Made by a program: the position numbers and the translations under genes
Notes under the pieces: model-generated
Databases searched by the model: none
What the model saw: only the letters and a program-made list of their open reading frames with translations
Told to the model about the DNA's origin: nothing
Origin: Monoglobus sp964442605
GTDB lineage: Bacteria > Bacillota > Clostridia > Monoglobales > Monoglobaceae
Assembly (NCBI GenBank): GCA_964442605.1
Contig: CAYTZR010000035.1
Coordinates: forward strand, 1-20,802
Reading direction: 5' to 3'
Length of the DNA stretch: 20,802 nt
In this document: piece after piece, positions 1-6,246 of the stretch
Position numbering within the stretch: position 1 is the first letter of the stretch
Layout of the letters: each line of letters begins with the position of its first letter

Positions 1-55
1 CGCTGCCGTTTAAATTAACACTGCCGCCGTACTCGGCTTTGATTTTGTTTTCGCC
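1..55. repeat. Direct repeat inside the surface-protein gene, copy A left block (identical to 1855-1909)
   Basis: Bases 1-55 are identical to bases 1855-1909. The offset is 1,854 nt, or 618 codons, so both copies are read in the same frame and encode the end of an Ig-like module (KAEYGGSVNLNGS). The repeat probably continues beyond the left edge. Identity this high between otherwise diverged modules suggests recent duplication or gene conversion. Confidence 0.9.
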
Positions 56-3000
56 AACGGACAGCTTTTTATCGGTAGTATTTATGGTAAACACCGCCGT
101 TCCGCTGTCTTTGTTAGCATCGGTATAGGTAACATCAGCCGTTCCGAGCGAGGTATCGCCAACATAGAATTCAACCGTATCCTCTGCTATAGTGAACACT
201 GTCCGCGCGGAATATGCTGCACTTCTCTCAACCGCCGCCGTAAGCGTCAATGTATCGCCGTAGGTTACAGTTTTATCGTCAACCGTCGTCTGCGAATCGG
301 CTTTTGAAATAGTAAAATTCACATCTTGACTTAATGCGGTGTAATTATCTGTACCCGCGACACTGAATGTCGCCGTGTAGCTTCCCGCCGCTGTGGGTGC
401 GGTTGTGCTTTCGTAAGTTGTACCGTCTGTACCTACATATTTAATGCTCACCGTACCGAACTTCGCCGCGCCCTTCGGATCAATTGCCGTTCCGTAGGTT
501 ACGCCTGCGATTGATGGGGTAGAAGTCCATTCGTTTGTTGCCTTGGTAATATTAAATTTCAGCGTCTTTTCAGCCGCTTCCGCGCCGTCAGACCATTTGT
601 AATTCGTGGTATCAGCAAGCGTCAACACAACATCATATTCACCGACATTTATGCCGCCGTTATTTATAATGCTATATTTATCGCTTACCTCAACGTCCGC
701 CGTCAGCGTCTCGCCTGTGTAGACTTTGCTCTCAATCGTCGGCGCGGTTACGGTTGCTTTTGCGATTGTATACGATACCGTCGCTGTCGCGTCGCCGGCT
801 GTTACGGAAGCCTTGTAATATCCCGCGGCTGTCGTGTCGGTAGCATCTGCATATGTGCCGTCCGCCGTAGCGCTGTACGTGTACGCGACATTCGATACCG
901 TCGCGCCCGTTACAAGCGTGCTTGTAACCGTCGCGTTATGCGACTGTCCGTTGTAGGTGAGGTCGGAGGTCGGAGCAGTCAGCGTAACCGTGCCGCCGCT
1001 GTTATTTTCATAGCTACAAGTACCGCCGCCCGTACACGTTGCCGTAATCACGCCGCCATCGGCTGAATAGCTCCAATTATGCGTATGCGCGGTTGTTGTA
1101 ATTTCCGTTCCCGTGCTTGTTACCGCTTCGTAATTCTCGTTTCCGGTAAATCTCGCGAAGAAGTAATATGTCGTGTTCTGCACCAAGCCGGTAAACTCTG
1201 TGCTTTCTTGCCAGCCGTCTGTTGGCACGGCGTTTGTCGTACTCTTAGCGTACTGCGTTGTGCCGTGTCCGCCGGTTATCTCATCGAGCGTGACGCTTGT
1301 ATAACTCGTGCTCGCCGCAGTCGGCGCGGAAATTGTCTGATTAGCCTTTGAAATCGTAATGTCAACGCTCTGCGCGGCAACATCGTTGTAGTTATCGCCG
1401 CCGTCAACCTTGTACCAAACCGTATAGTTGCCCGCGTCGGTGCCTTTCGGTATTGTTTCCGAATATTCGCCGTTTTCGGCAAGACTGTATTTTATCGTGC
1501 CGCCTGTTGTACTGCCCGCCGTTATAAGCTCCTGTGCCGAGCCTGTGTAGGTCAAATTCTGCGCCGCCGTTACGGTTACCGTCGGCGTTGCTTTCTGTAT
1601 TTCATACGATTGAGTATTATTTGTAAGCGTATAATATTTCGCGTCATCGCCCGTAAGCTCTGCCTTTGCGGTATGCGTTCCCGCGTTTGTTTCCGTGCCG
1701 CCCGTAACCGTCACGGTTACATCATCGCCGTCCTCAACGCCCGTTGCCGCCGCCGTAACATTGCTTGCGTTTCCGTCATAATCACGCGTTTCATATCCCG
1801 ACCACGTTAAGCCGACTTCCTTTTGATTAAGTGTCACAGTTATATTATTATTTTCGCTGCCGTTTAAATTAACACTGCCGCCGTACTCGGCTTTGATTTT
1901 GTTTTCGCCGATTGCAAAGTCCTTACCCGCTGTAATTTCAAGCCTCGCCGTTCCGCTGTCGGAATTGCTTTCACCGTAGTCAACTTTAGCTGAACCTAAA
2001 AGCTTTTCGCCGATATAGAAATCAACCTCGTCCTGCTTCGCGCTAAACGCTGACAACGTAGAGCCCGTATCGTTCTTTGACACTTCCGCCGTAAGCGTCA
2101 ATGTACCGCCGTAGGTTACGGTTTTATCGTCAACCGTCGTCTGCGAATCGGCCTTTACTATATTAAACGTTGTCGTAATTGTGCCCGTGTAATCGTTTAT
2201 ACCCGTAATCGTTACCGTCGCGGCGCCGACGTTTTTGTTGTTGGAATATTCAACCGTGTAATCCTTGCCCTGTTCAAGCTCCGTACCGCTGTATCTAACC
2301 GTCACAGTCGGCGTAAGCACGCTGCCCGTGTAGATTTGGTCGGGGATTTTTTCACAATCAACTATTTCCGGATTTGCATATGGACTGCCGCTCGTTCCGT
2401 CACCTGATGTAAAGGCAACTGCTTGCAAATCCAGGTAAAAAGCGGGGCGAACGCCATGCTGGGTATCCGCAGCGGCTTCATCAACTGTTCCTTCACCGCT
2501 AACACCGCGAACGTAGGAAAAGTCGCCTAAGTCGGCCTTTTGGGTTTTGGGCGTGCGCAGCCAGTAAATCGCAAATCTCTTCGGCTCATAATACCCGCTG
2601 CCCAAGGCGCTATCATTCGCATATACGTTGTATACTTGTTGAACGTCAAGCAAAAATACCATATCGGTCAAATTTTCGTAATACGCCGTTGAATAATTCG
2701 CAACAGCTTTGCTAATATCGGTCTCATATTCGTGAACCGCGTTTCCGCCTTTTTTTATTTCATCTGTCGCGTCGCATTCCGCAAGCAGCGATTTTTGCGT
2801 GACCGTTTTTATCGCCGCTTTTTCAGCGTCACCGAAGGGATTTAAAAATCCCGGCATTATTTTATAAACACCACTGTAATTACCGCAGGTATAATCTACC
2901 TTTCCCGCACTCGCCGAGGAATTTAGCCAGCAGCGGATATTGCTGTCGCCCCAGTAGTTTGAGCCGTAGTCTATGCGGTCGCTGCTGCTGCGCCCGTGCG

Positions 3001-3343
3001 AGCCATTCGTAATGCTACCCGGCGTGTCGTATAAGTATCCGGTATCACTGCCTATCGACACGTCCGCGAGCATAAGCGGCAGATAGCCGTCTTTATACTC
3101 CGTTGCCGTTTGCGTCGAGTCGGTTATCGGATTGCCGTTGTCGTCATAGCCGCTGATTTTCTCAAACGCCACGCACCGCCAAAGGATAGCCGAACCGCCA
3201 AACGTTCCCATTTGTACATAGTCCCCCAGCTTAATCGGCGTATTAATGGGCATTTGGTCAGCCGCTCCCGCCGTCTGCGGAAAAACAATCAAAGACAGCA
3301 GCATACTCGCCACGGTTATAACTGATAAAATTTTTCTTTTCAT
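1..3343 (-). CDS. Large secreted surface protein: DUF6273-like N-terminal domain plus tandem Ig-like repeats (C-terminus cut by window edge)
   Basis: The frame stays open for 1,114 codons from ATG 3343 to the left edge, so the C-terminus and any cell-wall anchor are not visible. An AGGAGGGA ribosome binding site lies just upstream. The N-terminus (MKRKILSVITVASMLLSLIV) is a signal peptide with likely cleavage after FPQTAGA, about residue 27. Residues about 30-320 have features of the DUF6273 fold: YVQMGTFGGSAILWRC, NYWGDSNIRCWLNS, YWLRTP and GVRPAFYLDL. From about 335 onward come Ig-like, MBG/YDG-like and one Fn3-like module: about 335-397, 398-507, 508-584, 585-666, 667-754 (Fn3-like, NTTYYFFARFTGNENY), 755-864, 865-931, 932-1013 and 1014 onward. 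Most end in an I-x-K-A linker. The module at 398 recurs at about 1014. Such proteins are exported and surface displayed; ligand unknown. DUF6273 and module names are assigned from recalled motifs. Confidence 0.85.
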   Translation of the reverse strand, partial: MKRKILSVITVASMLLSLIVFPQTAGAADQMPINTPIKLGDYVQMGTFGGSAILWRCVAFEKISGYDDNGNPITDSTQTATEYKDGYLPLMLADVSIGSDTGYLYDTPGSITNGSHGRSSSDRIDYGSNYWGDSNIRCWLNSSASAGKVDYTCGNYSGVYKIMPGFLNPFGDAEKAAIKTVTQKSLLAECDATDEIKKGGNAVHEYETDISKAVANYSTAYYENLTDMVFLLDVQQVYNVYANDSALGSGYYEPKRFAIYWLRTPKTQKADLGDFSYVRGVSGEGTVDEAAADTQHGVRPAFYLDLQAVAFTSGDGTSGSPYANPEIVDCEKIPDQIYTGSVLTPTVTVRYSGTELEQGKDYTVEYSNNKNVGAATVTITGINDYTGTITTTFNIVKADSQTTVDDKTVTYGGTLTLTAEVSKNDTGSTLSAFSAKQDEVDFYIGEKLLGSAKVDYGESNSDSGTARLEITAGKDFAIGENKIKAEYGGSVNLNGSENNNITVTLNQKEVGLTWSGYETRDYDGNASNVTAAATGVEDGDDVTVTVTGGTETNAGTHTAKAELTGDDAKYYTLTNNTQSYEIQKATPTVTVTAAQNLTYTGSAQELITAGSTTGGTIKYSLAENGEYSETIPKGTDAGNYTVWYKVDGGDNYNDVAAQSVDITISKANQTISAPTAASTSYTSVTLDEITGGHGTTQYAKSTTNAVPTDGWQESTEFTGLVQNTTYYFFARFTGNENYEAVTSTGTEITTTAHTHNWSYSADGGVITATCTGGGTCSYENNSGGTVTLTAPTSDLTYNGQSHNATVTSTLVTGATVSNVAYTYSATADGTYADATDTTAAGYYKASVTAGDATATVSYTIAKATVTAPTIESKVYTGETLTADVEVSDKYSIINNGGINVGEYDVVLTLADTTNYKWSDGAEAAEKTLKFNITKATNEWTSTPSIAGVTYGTAIDPKGAAKFGTVSIKYVGTDGTTYESTTAPTAAGSYTATFSVAGTDNYTALSQDVNFTISKADSQTTVDDKTVTYGDTLTLTAAVERSAAYSARTVFTIAEDTVEFYVGDTSLGTADVTYTDANKDSGTAVFTINTTDKKLSVGENKIKAEYGGSVNLNGS
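235..301. repeat. Direct repeat inside the surface-protein gene, copy A right block (pairs with 2086-2152)
   Basis: Bases 235-301 match 2086-2152 with two mismatches in 67 nt. The offset is 1,851 nt, again a whole number of codons. It encodes the start of the same Ig-like module (KADSQTTVDDKTVTYG). The sequence between the two repeat blocks (56-234 against 1910-2085) is clearly diverged, so conserved module edges flank a variable middle. Confidence 0.9.
1855..1909. repeat. Direct repeat, copy B left block
   Basis: Exact copy of bases 1-55, at residues about 479-497 of the surface protein. It marks the end of the first DSQTTVDDK-type Ig module. Confidence 0.9.
2086..2152. repeat. Direct repeat, copy B right block
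   Basis: Near-exact copy (two mismatches) of bases 235-301, encoding the start of the first DSQTTVDDK-type Ig module at about residue 398. Confidence 0.9.
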
Positions 3344-3370
3344 CTTAAAAGTCCCTCCTTTTCCGCATTA

Positions 3371-3402
3371 AAAAAAGCGTGGTATAAAATCCCATACCAC
3401 GC
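3371..3402 (-). terminator. Intrinsic terminator inside the surface-protein leader
   Basis: On the minus strand, GCGTGGTAT, an 8-nt loop and ATACCACGC make a perfect 9-bp stem followed at once by TTTTTT. It lies about 28 nt upstream of the start codon and before the ribosome binding site, so it could only act on transcripts heading into the surface-protein gene. Confidence 0.75.
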
Positions 3403-3474
3403 ATAAAAACGCGGCTTAGATTTAATGCTACCACACATTTATATATCAAAGATGAAACACATTTATAATAGCCT

Positions 3475-3540
3475 TTTATAATAATGGTATTTCAATATGA
3501 TAAGCCGGCGTTTTTAACAAGTATAACCCATTATTATAAA
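3475..3540. repeat. 13-bp perfect inverted repeat, arms 3475-3487 and 3528-3540
   Basis: TTTATAATAATGG at 3475-3487 is the exact reverse complement of CCATTATTATAAA at 3528-3540, with 40 nt between. It lies within the predicted leader of the surface-protein gene and would form a long-range stem in the RNA. Confidence 0.8.
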
Positions 3541-3720
3541 CCAAGTGCAAATTCCCGCCTCCAAGGCGGCAAATCCCATGTCATAAAATCTTGATGGAGC
3601 GTTGCTCCAACCTAAATGTAGCAAAAAAAGCATATTCTTAACCGAATATCTCTGAACTATATTTAAAAATGGCATTAAAGTGTTAAACAACATCATTAAT
3701 ATATAAATTGTGGTGTTCTT

Positions 3721-3750
3721 ATTATAACATACTTACCTTGATTTTATCAA
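3721..3750 (-). promoter_or_regulatory. Promoter of the surface-protein gene (extended -10)
   Basis: On the minus strand, TTGATA (3750-3745), an 18-nt spacer and TATAAT (3726-3721), with TG one base upstream of the -10 (TGTTATAAT), fit a housekeeping sigma promoter with an extended -10. Predicted start is near 3714. The -35 lies in a 15-bp palindrome, CTTGAT-TTT-ATCAAG (3737-3751), that could be an operator. Confidence 0.7.
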
Positions 3751-3781
3751 GAGAATATATAAAATTTTTCATTAAATTTCC

Positions 3782-3830
3782 GAATTTCTTAAATCCGATG
3801 CTTCGGTGCGGAGCGCGACACGAGAAATTC
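3782..3830. other. Structured intergenic block of unknown function, possible small RNA
   Basis: GAATTTCT (3782-3789) pairs perfectly with AGAAATTC (3823-3830), enclosing a CCGA-TGCT-TCGG hairpin (3795-3806) and the GC-rich stretch GCGGAGCGCGACACG. It directly precedes the strong terminator at 3838-3885, so on the plus strand it could be the body of a short terminated RNA. No clear plus-strand promoter was found: TTGATT near 3739 has only a poorly spaced partner. Stretches 3751-3781 and 3886-3902 hold nothing else I can identify. Confidence 0.3.
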
Positions 3831-3837
3831 CCATAAA

Positions 3838-3885
3838 ATCGGGCATACCATCGTCGTAAAAAGACGATGATATGCCCGATTTTTT
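3838..3885 (+). terminator. Strong, probably bidirectional terminator with no obvious gene to terminate
   Basis: ATCGGGCATA and CATCGTC (3838-3855, one bulged mismatch) pair with GACGATG and TATGCCCGAT (3863-3880) around the loop GTAAAAA. T runs to 3885 on the plus strand, and AAAA on the other flank gives a shorter U tract on the minus strand. It sits between the divergent promoters at 3721-3750 and 3903-3931. Confidence 0.85.
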
Positions 3886-3902
3886 CATAAATAATATAAA
3901 GC

Positions 3903-3931
3903 TTGATAAAACAGATATATTACTGTATAAT
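3903..3931 (+). promoter_or_regulatory. Promoter of the yigZ-family gene
   Basis: TTGATA (3903-3908), a 17-nt spacer and TATAAT (3926-3931) match a housekeeping sigma promoter. Predicted start is near 3938, giving a leader of about 100 nt before ATG 4037. Confidence 0.75.
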
Positions 3932-3984
3932 AATAATTGCGATTATTGTTTGCGCGGTTAATTTTGAGCCGATATTATCCGATG

Positions 3985-4014
3985 AATTAATCGCAGCTAA
4001 ATTAATCGCAGCTT
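3985..4014 (+). repeat. 15-nt tandem repeat in the yigZ leader
   Basis: AATTAATCGCAGCT occurs at 3985-3998 and 4000-4013, a 15-nt period. TAATCGC in either copy is complementary to GCGATTA at 3939-3945 at the start of the leader, so two alternative 7-bp stems are possible. The repeat ends 10 nt before the AAAGGAG ribosome binding site. Confidence 0.7.
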
Positions 4015-4036
4015 ACTTTTTTTAAAGGAGTCTCTT

Positions 4037-4669
4037 ATGAAGGAAATATATAAAACCGTTAAAAACGCCGCGTCCGCCGAGCTTATCGAAAAACGCTCGC
4101 GTTTTATCGCTTCGGTAAAGCCTGTTTCCACGGAAACCGAGGCTGTTGAGTTTATAAATAGTATCAGGCAGAAATACCGAGATGCAACTCATAATGTCTA
4201 TGCGTATATAATAGAAGAAAATAACCTTATGCGCCACAGCGATGACGGCGAGCCATCCGGCACGGCAGGAATGCCTGTTCTGGATATTCTGAAAAAGGAA
4301 GATCTGACAAACCTTGTTGTGGTTGTAACGCGCTACTTCGGCGGTATACTTTTGGGGACCGGCGGACTGGTACACGCCTACTCCAAAAGCGCGAAGCAGG
4401 GAGTTGTTGCAGCGCAGCCAATAGAAATGGTACTGTGCCGCGAAACGCGGCTTAAGTGCGGCTACACTCTGCTTGGCAGGGTTCAGAACACACTACGCGG
4501 CTATAATCTTATAACGGGCGGCGCGATATACACAGACAAGGTGGAAATACCCCTTTTTATCCCGATAAAGGATTTTGAGAGGATCAAGGCGGCAATCATT
4601 GAAACAACCAACGCAAACGCGGAGTTCACGGATCTCGGCAGTTCTTACGCGGAACGGATAATAAAATAA
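4037..4669 (+). CDS. yigZ: YigZ/IMPACT (UPF0029) family protein
   Basis: This 210-residue protein has the YigZ/IMPACT layout. Residues about 1-125 form the UPF0029 domain, with conserved ATHNVYAY (50-57), SDDGEPSGTAGMPVL (68-82) and VVVVTRYFGGILLGTGGLV (94-112). Residues about 135-205 fit the DUF1949-type ferredoxin-like C-terminal domain. The length is typical of bacterial YigZ/YvyE (about 205-215). The eukaryotic relative IMPACT regulates GCN2; the bacterial role is poorly defined, with proposed links to translation or RNA handling. The start is fixed by AAAGGAG (4024-4030), 6 nt before ATG. The gene is monocistronic, with its own promoter at 3903-3931, and converges on glgA across a shared hairpin. 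Confidence 0.93.
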   Translation: MKEIYKTVKNAASAELIEKRSRFIASVKPVSTETEAVEFINSIRQKYRDATHNVYAYIIEENNLMRHSDDGEPSGTAGMPVLDILKKEDLTNLVVVVTRYFGGILLGTGGLVHAYSKSAKQGVVAAQPIEMVLCRETRLKCGYTLLGRVQNTLRGYNLITGGAIYTDKVEIPLFIPIKDFERIKAAIIETTNANAEFTDLGSSYAERIIK

Positions 4670-4692
4670 ACTCCCCCGCGTTCGCGGGGGAG
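4662..4692 (-). terminator. Terminator of the glg operon, also at the end of yigZ
   Basis: CTCCCCCGC (4671-4679), loop GTTC and GCGGGGGAG (4684-4692) form a 9-bp GC-rich stem. On the minus strand it is followed by TTTATTTTATT, so it best serves the glg operon. On the plus strand a weaker GTTTTT lies 8 nt downstream, so it may also stop yigZ transcripts. Confidence 0.8.
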
Positions 4693-4708
4693 CGGATTGC
4701 GTTTTTAC

Positions 4709-6151
4709 TTAACCTTCTACTCCGAGGAGCTTGTTATACATACTCTGATATTGCTTTGCCGATTCATTCCATGAGAAATCCTGCTTCATGGCATTCTTCA
4801 CAAGCTTTGTCCAAACTTCCTTATCGCTGAATATTTGTATTGCATAACGTATTGTATGAATCATGTCGTGCGCCGTGTACGGATAGAAGCTAAAGCCGTT
4901 GCCCTCGCCTGTATATTCATTATACGGCTGAATAGAATCCTTAAGACCGCCCGTCTCTCTGACAATCGGAATAGTGCCGTATGCCAAAGAAATCATCTGA
5001 CTTAAACCGCAGGGTTCAAACATTGAGGGCATAAGGAACAAGTCGCACGCCGCGTACACCTTGTGCGCAAGCTCATTGCTGAACATAATATTCGCGGACA
5101 TCTTACCCGGGTTGCACCAAGCGTTGTGGCGGAACAGATTTTCATACTTTGCTTCGCCTGTGCCGACAACAACCAGCTGAATATCCATATTCATCAGCTC
5201 GCCCATCGCCTCGGCTATTATATCAAAGCCCTTTTGATCAACCAAGCGAGAGATTATACCAATCATTACCTTTTCGCCGTCTACGACCAAGCCTAATTGC
5301 TCCTGGAGCTTCATCTTGTTTTCTTTCTTTTTGTTTATAACATTTCTTGCGTCATAATTTTCAAATATGAAGTTATCCGTCCTCGGGTTATAAACATTAT
5401 AATCTATTCCGTTCAGTATGCCGAACAGCGACTGATTTCTCGCGGATAAAAGTCCATCAAGCTTTTCCCCGCCCATAGGTGTCTGTATCTCTCCGGCATA
5501 TGTGGGGCTTACCGTTGTAACAAAATCGGAATAAACAATACCGCCCTTCAGCAAATTCGCGCAGCCATGAAATTCCAGCTTGTCCGATGTAAAGAAATCT
5601 CTTGTAAGAGAGAAGAAATCCGCGACTATATCAATTGAGTAAATTCCCTGATAACGCAGATTATGGATGGTGAATACCGTCTTTATGCCGCTGTAAAACT
5701 CATCCCTTACAAAGTAAGCGTTAAGAAGTACGGGAATCATACCCGTCTGCCAGTCATGACAGTGTATAACATCCGGCTTCCATTCGAGATGCTTCAAAAT
5801 TTCAAGCGCCGCCTTATCAAAGAAAGCAAATCTTTCAAGATCGTTCCACTTATAGAGGTACGGATCACCGAAATAATACTCATTGTCAATAAAATAATAT
5901 GTTACGCCGTCTTTTACCAATTCAAAAACACCGCAATACTTTCTTCTCCAGCCGAGCGGAATATATATAAAGAACTTAAATTCCATCTGTTCCAAATACT
6001 CCTGCGGTATACAACCGTATTTCGGCATTGCCACTCTTACATCGTTTCCCAAAGCTGCGAGAGCCGTAGGCAGCGAACCGACAACATCACCGAGACCTCC
6101 TGTCTTTGCGAACGGGGAAACCTCTGATGAAGCCATAAAAATTTTACTCAT
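4709..6151 (-). CDS. glgA: Glycogen synthase (ADP-glucose), GT5 family
   Basis: GlgA transfers glucose from ADP-glucose to the non-reducing end of a growing alpha-1,4-glucan in the cytoplasm. The 480-residue length matches bacterial GlgA (about 477). Near the N-terminus is KTGGLGDVVGSLP (from residue 16), the K-x-G-G-L ADP-glucose motif of GT5. In the C-terminal Rossmann half are FEPCGLSQ (E379) and RETGGL, the usual catalytic-cleft glutamate and second glycine motif. The start was set at ATG 6151 (MSKIFMASSEVSPF), with AAGGA 10 nt upstream. A GTG three codons earlier (6160) is only 3 nt from that site and is less likely. It is the last gene of glgBCDA; a 95-nt gap with a GC-rich hairpin separates it from glgD. 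Confidence 0.96.
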   Translation of the reverse strand: MSKIFMASSEVSPFAKTGGLGDVVGSLPTALAALGNDVRVAMPKYGCIPQEYLEQMEFKFFIYIPLGWRRKYCGVFELVKDGVTYYFIDNEYYFGDPYLYKWNDLERFAFFDKAALEILKHLEWKPDVIHCHDWQTGMIPVLLNAYFVRDEFYSGIKTVFTIHNLRYQGIYSIDIVADFFSLTRDFFTSDKLEFHGCANLLKGGIVYSDFVTTVSPTYAGEIQTPMGGEKLDGLLSARNQSLFGILNGIDYNVYNPRTDNFIFENYDARNVINKKKENKMKLQEQLGLVVDGEKVMIGIISRLVDQKGFDIIAEAMGELMNMDIQLVVVGTGEAKYENLFRHNAWCNPGKMSANIMFSNELAHKVYAACDLFLMPSMFEPCGLSQMISLAYGTIPIVRETGGLKDSIQPYNEYTGEGNGFSFYPYTAHDMIHTIRYAIQIFSDKEVWTKLVKNAMKQDFSWNESAKQYQSMYNKLLGVEG

Positions 6152-6181
6152 AAAACACACATCCTTTCGCCTTGATATTAA

Positions 6182-6205
6182 CGCCGGCGGCGTTCACCGC
6201 CGGCG
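6182..6205. repeat. GC-rich inverted repeat between glgD and glgA
   Basis: CGCCGGCGG (6182-6190) and CCGCCGGCG (6197-6205) form a perfect 9-bp stem with a 6-nt loop. No U run follows on the minus strand, so it is not an ordinary terminator. In the operon mRNA it could stabilise the upstream message or partly block read-through. It is the largest gap within the operon. Confidence 0.75.
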
Positions 6206-6246
6206 AAACAAAATCGCATTTCAGATTGACCCTTATGCCGAATTTA

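Larger units (their letters stand above)
3344..3714 (-). promoter_or_regulatory. Long structured 5' leader of the surface-protein gene; candidate transcription attenuator
   Basis: From the predicted start near 3714 to ATG 3343 the transcript has about 370 untranslated nt. In transcript order it holds: a 6-bp hairpin ATATTC/GAATAT (3632-3649) followed by GC and seven U; TGGAGC-N3-GCTCCA (3595-3609); CCGCCT-N3-AGGCGG (3555-3569); a perfect 13-bp long-range pairing (3475-3487 with 3528-3540); the octamer GTGTGGTA (3436-3429); then the intrinsic terminator at 3371-3402 and the ribosome binding site at about 3348-3357. GTGTGGTA can pair with the 3' arm of the terminator (TACCACGC, one G-U wobble), as an antiterminator would. 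I do not recognise a known riboswitch or T-box consensus. The regulatory role is inference from architecture; the hairpins are seen in the sequence. Confidence 0.5.

Noticed and set aside
3488..3610. Remnant of an IS200/IS605 right end or omega RNA
   Set aside because: Only a loose resemblance (hairpins plus GGCGGGAATTT and GGGTTATAC on the minus strand). No transposase or TnpB frame is nearby, so not called as a mobile element.
3514..3696. Minus-strand open frame of 60 codons
   Set aside because: No ribosome binding site before its ATG, no recognisable domain, and it lies wholly in the predicted hairpin-rich leader of the surface-protein gene.
3344..3714. Known riboswitch or T-box in the surface-protein leader
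   Set aside because: No c-di-GMP-I core, no T-box sequence of the TGGNACCGCG type and no other consensus that I recognise; the terminator's TGGTAT is only superficially like a T-box.
6152..6160. GTG start of glgA three codons upstream
   Set aside because: Only 3 nt from the binding site; ATG 6151 has normal spacing and matches the usual GlgA N-terminus.
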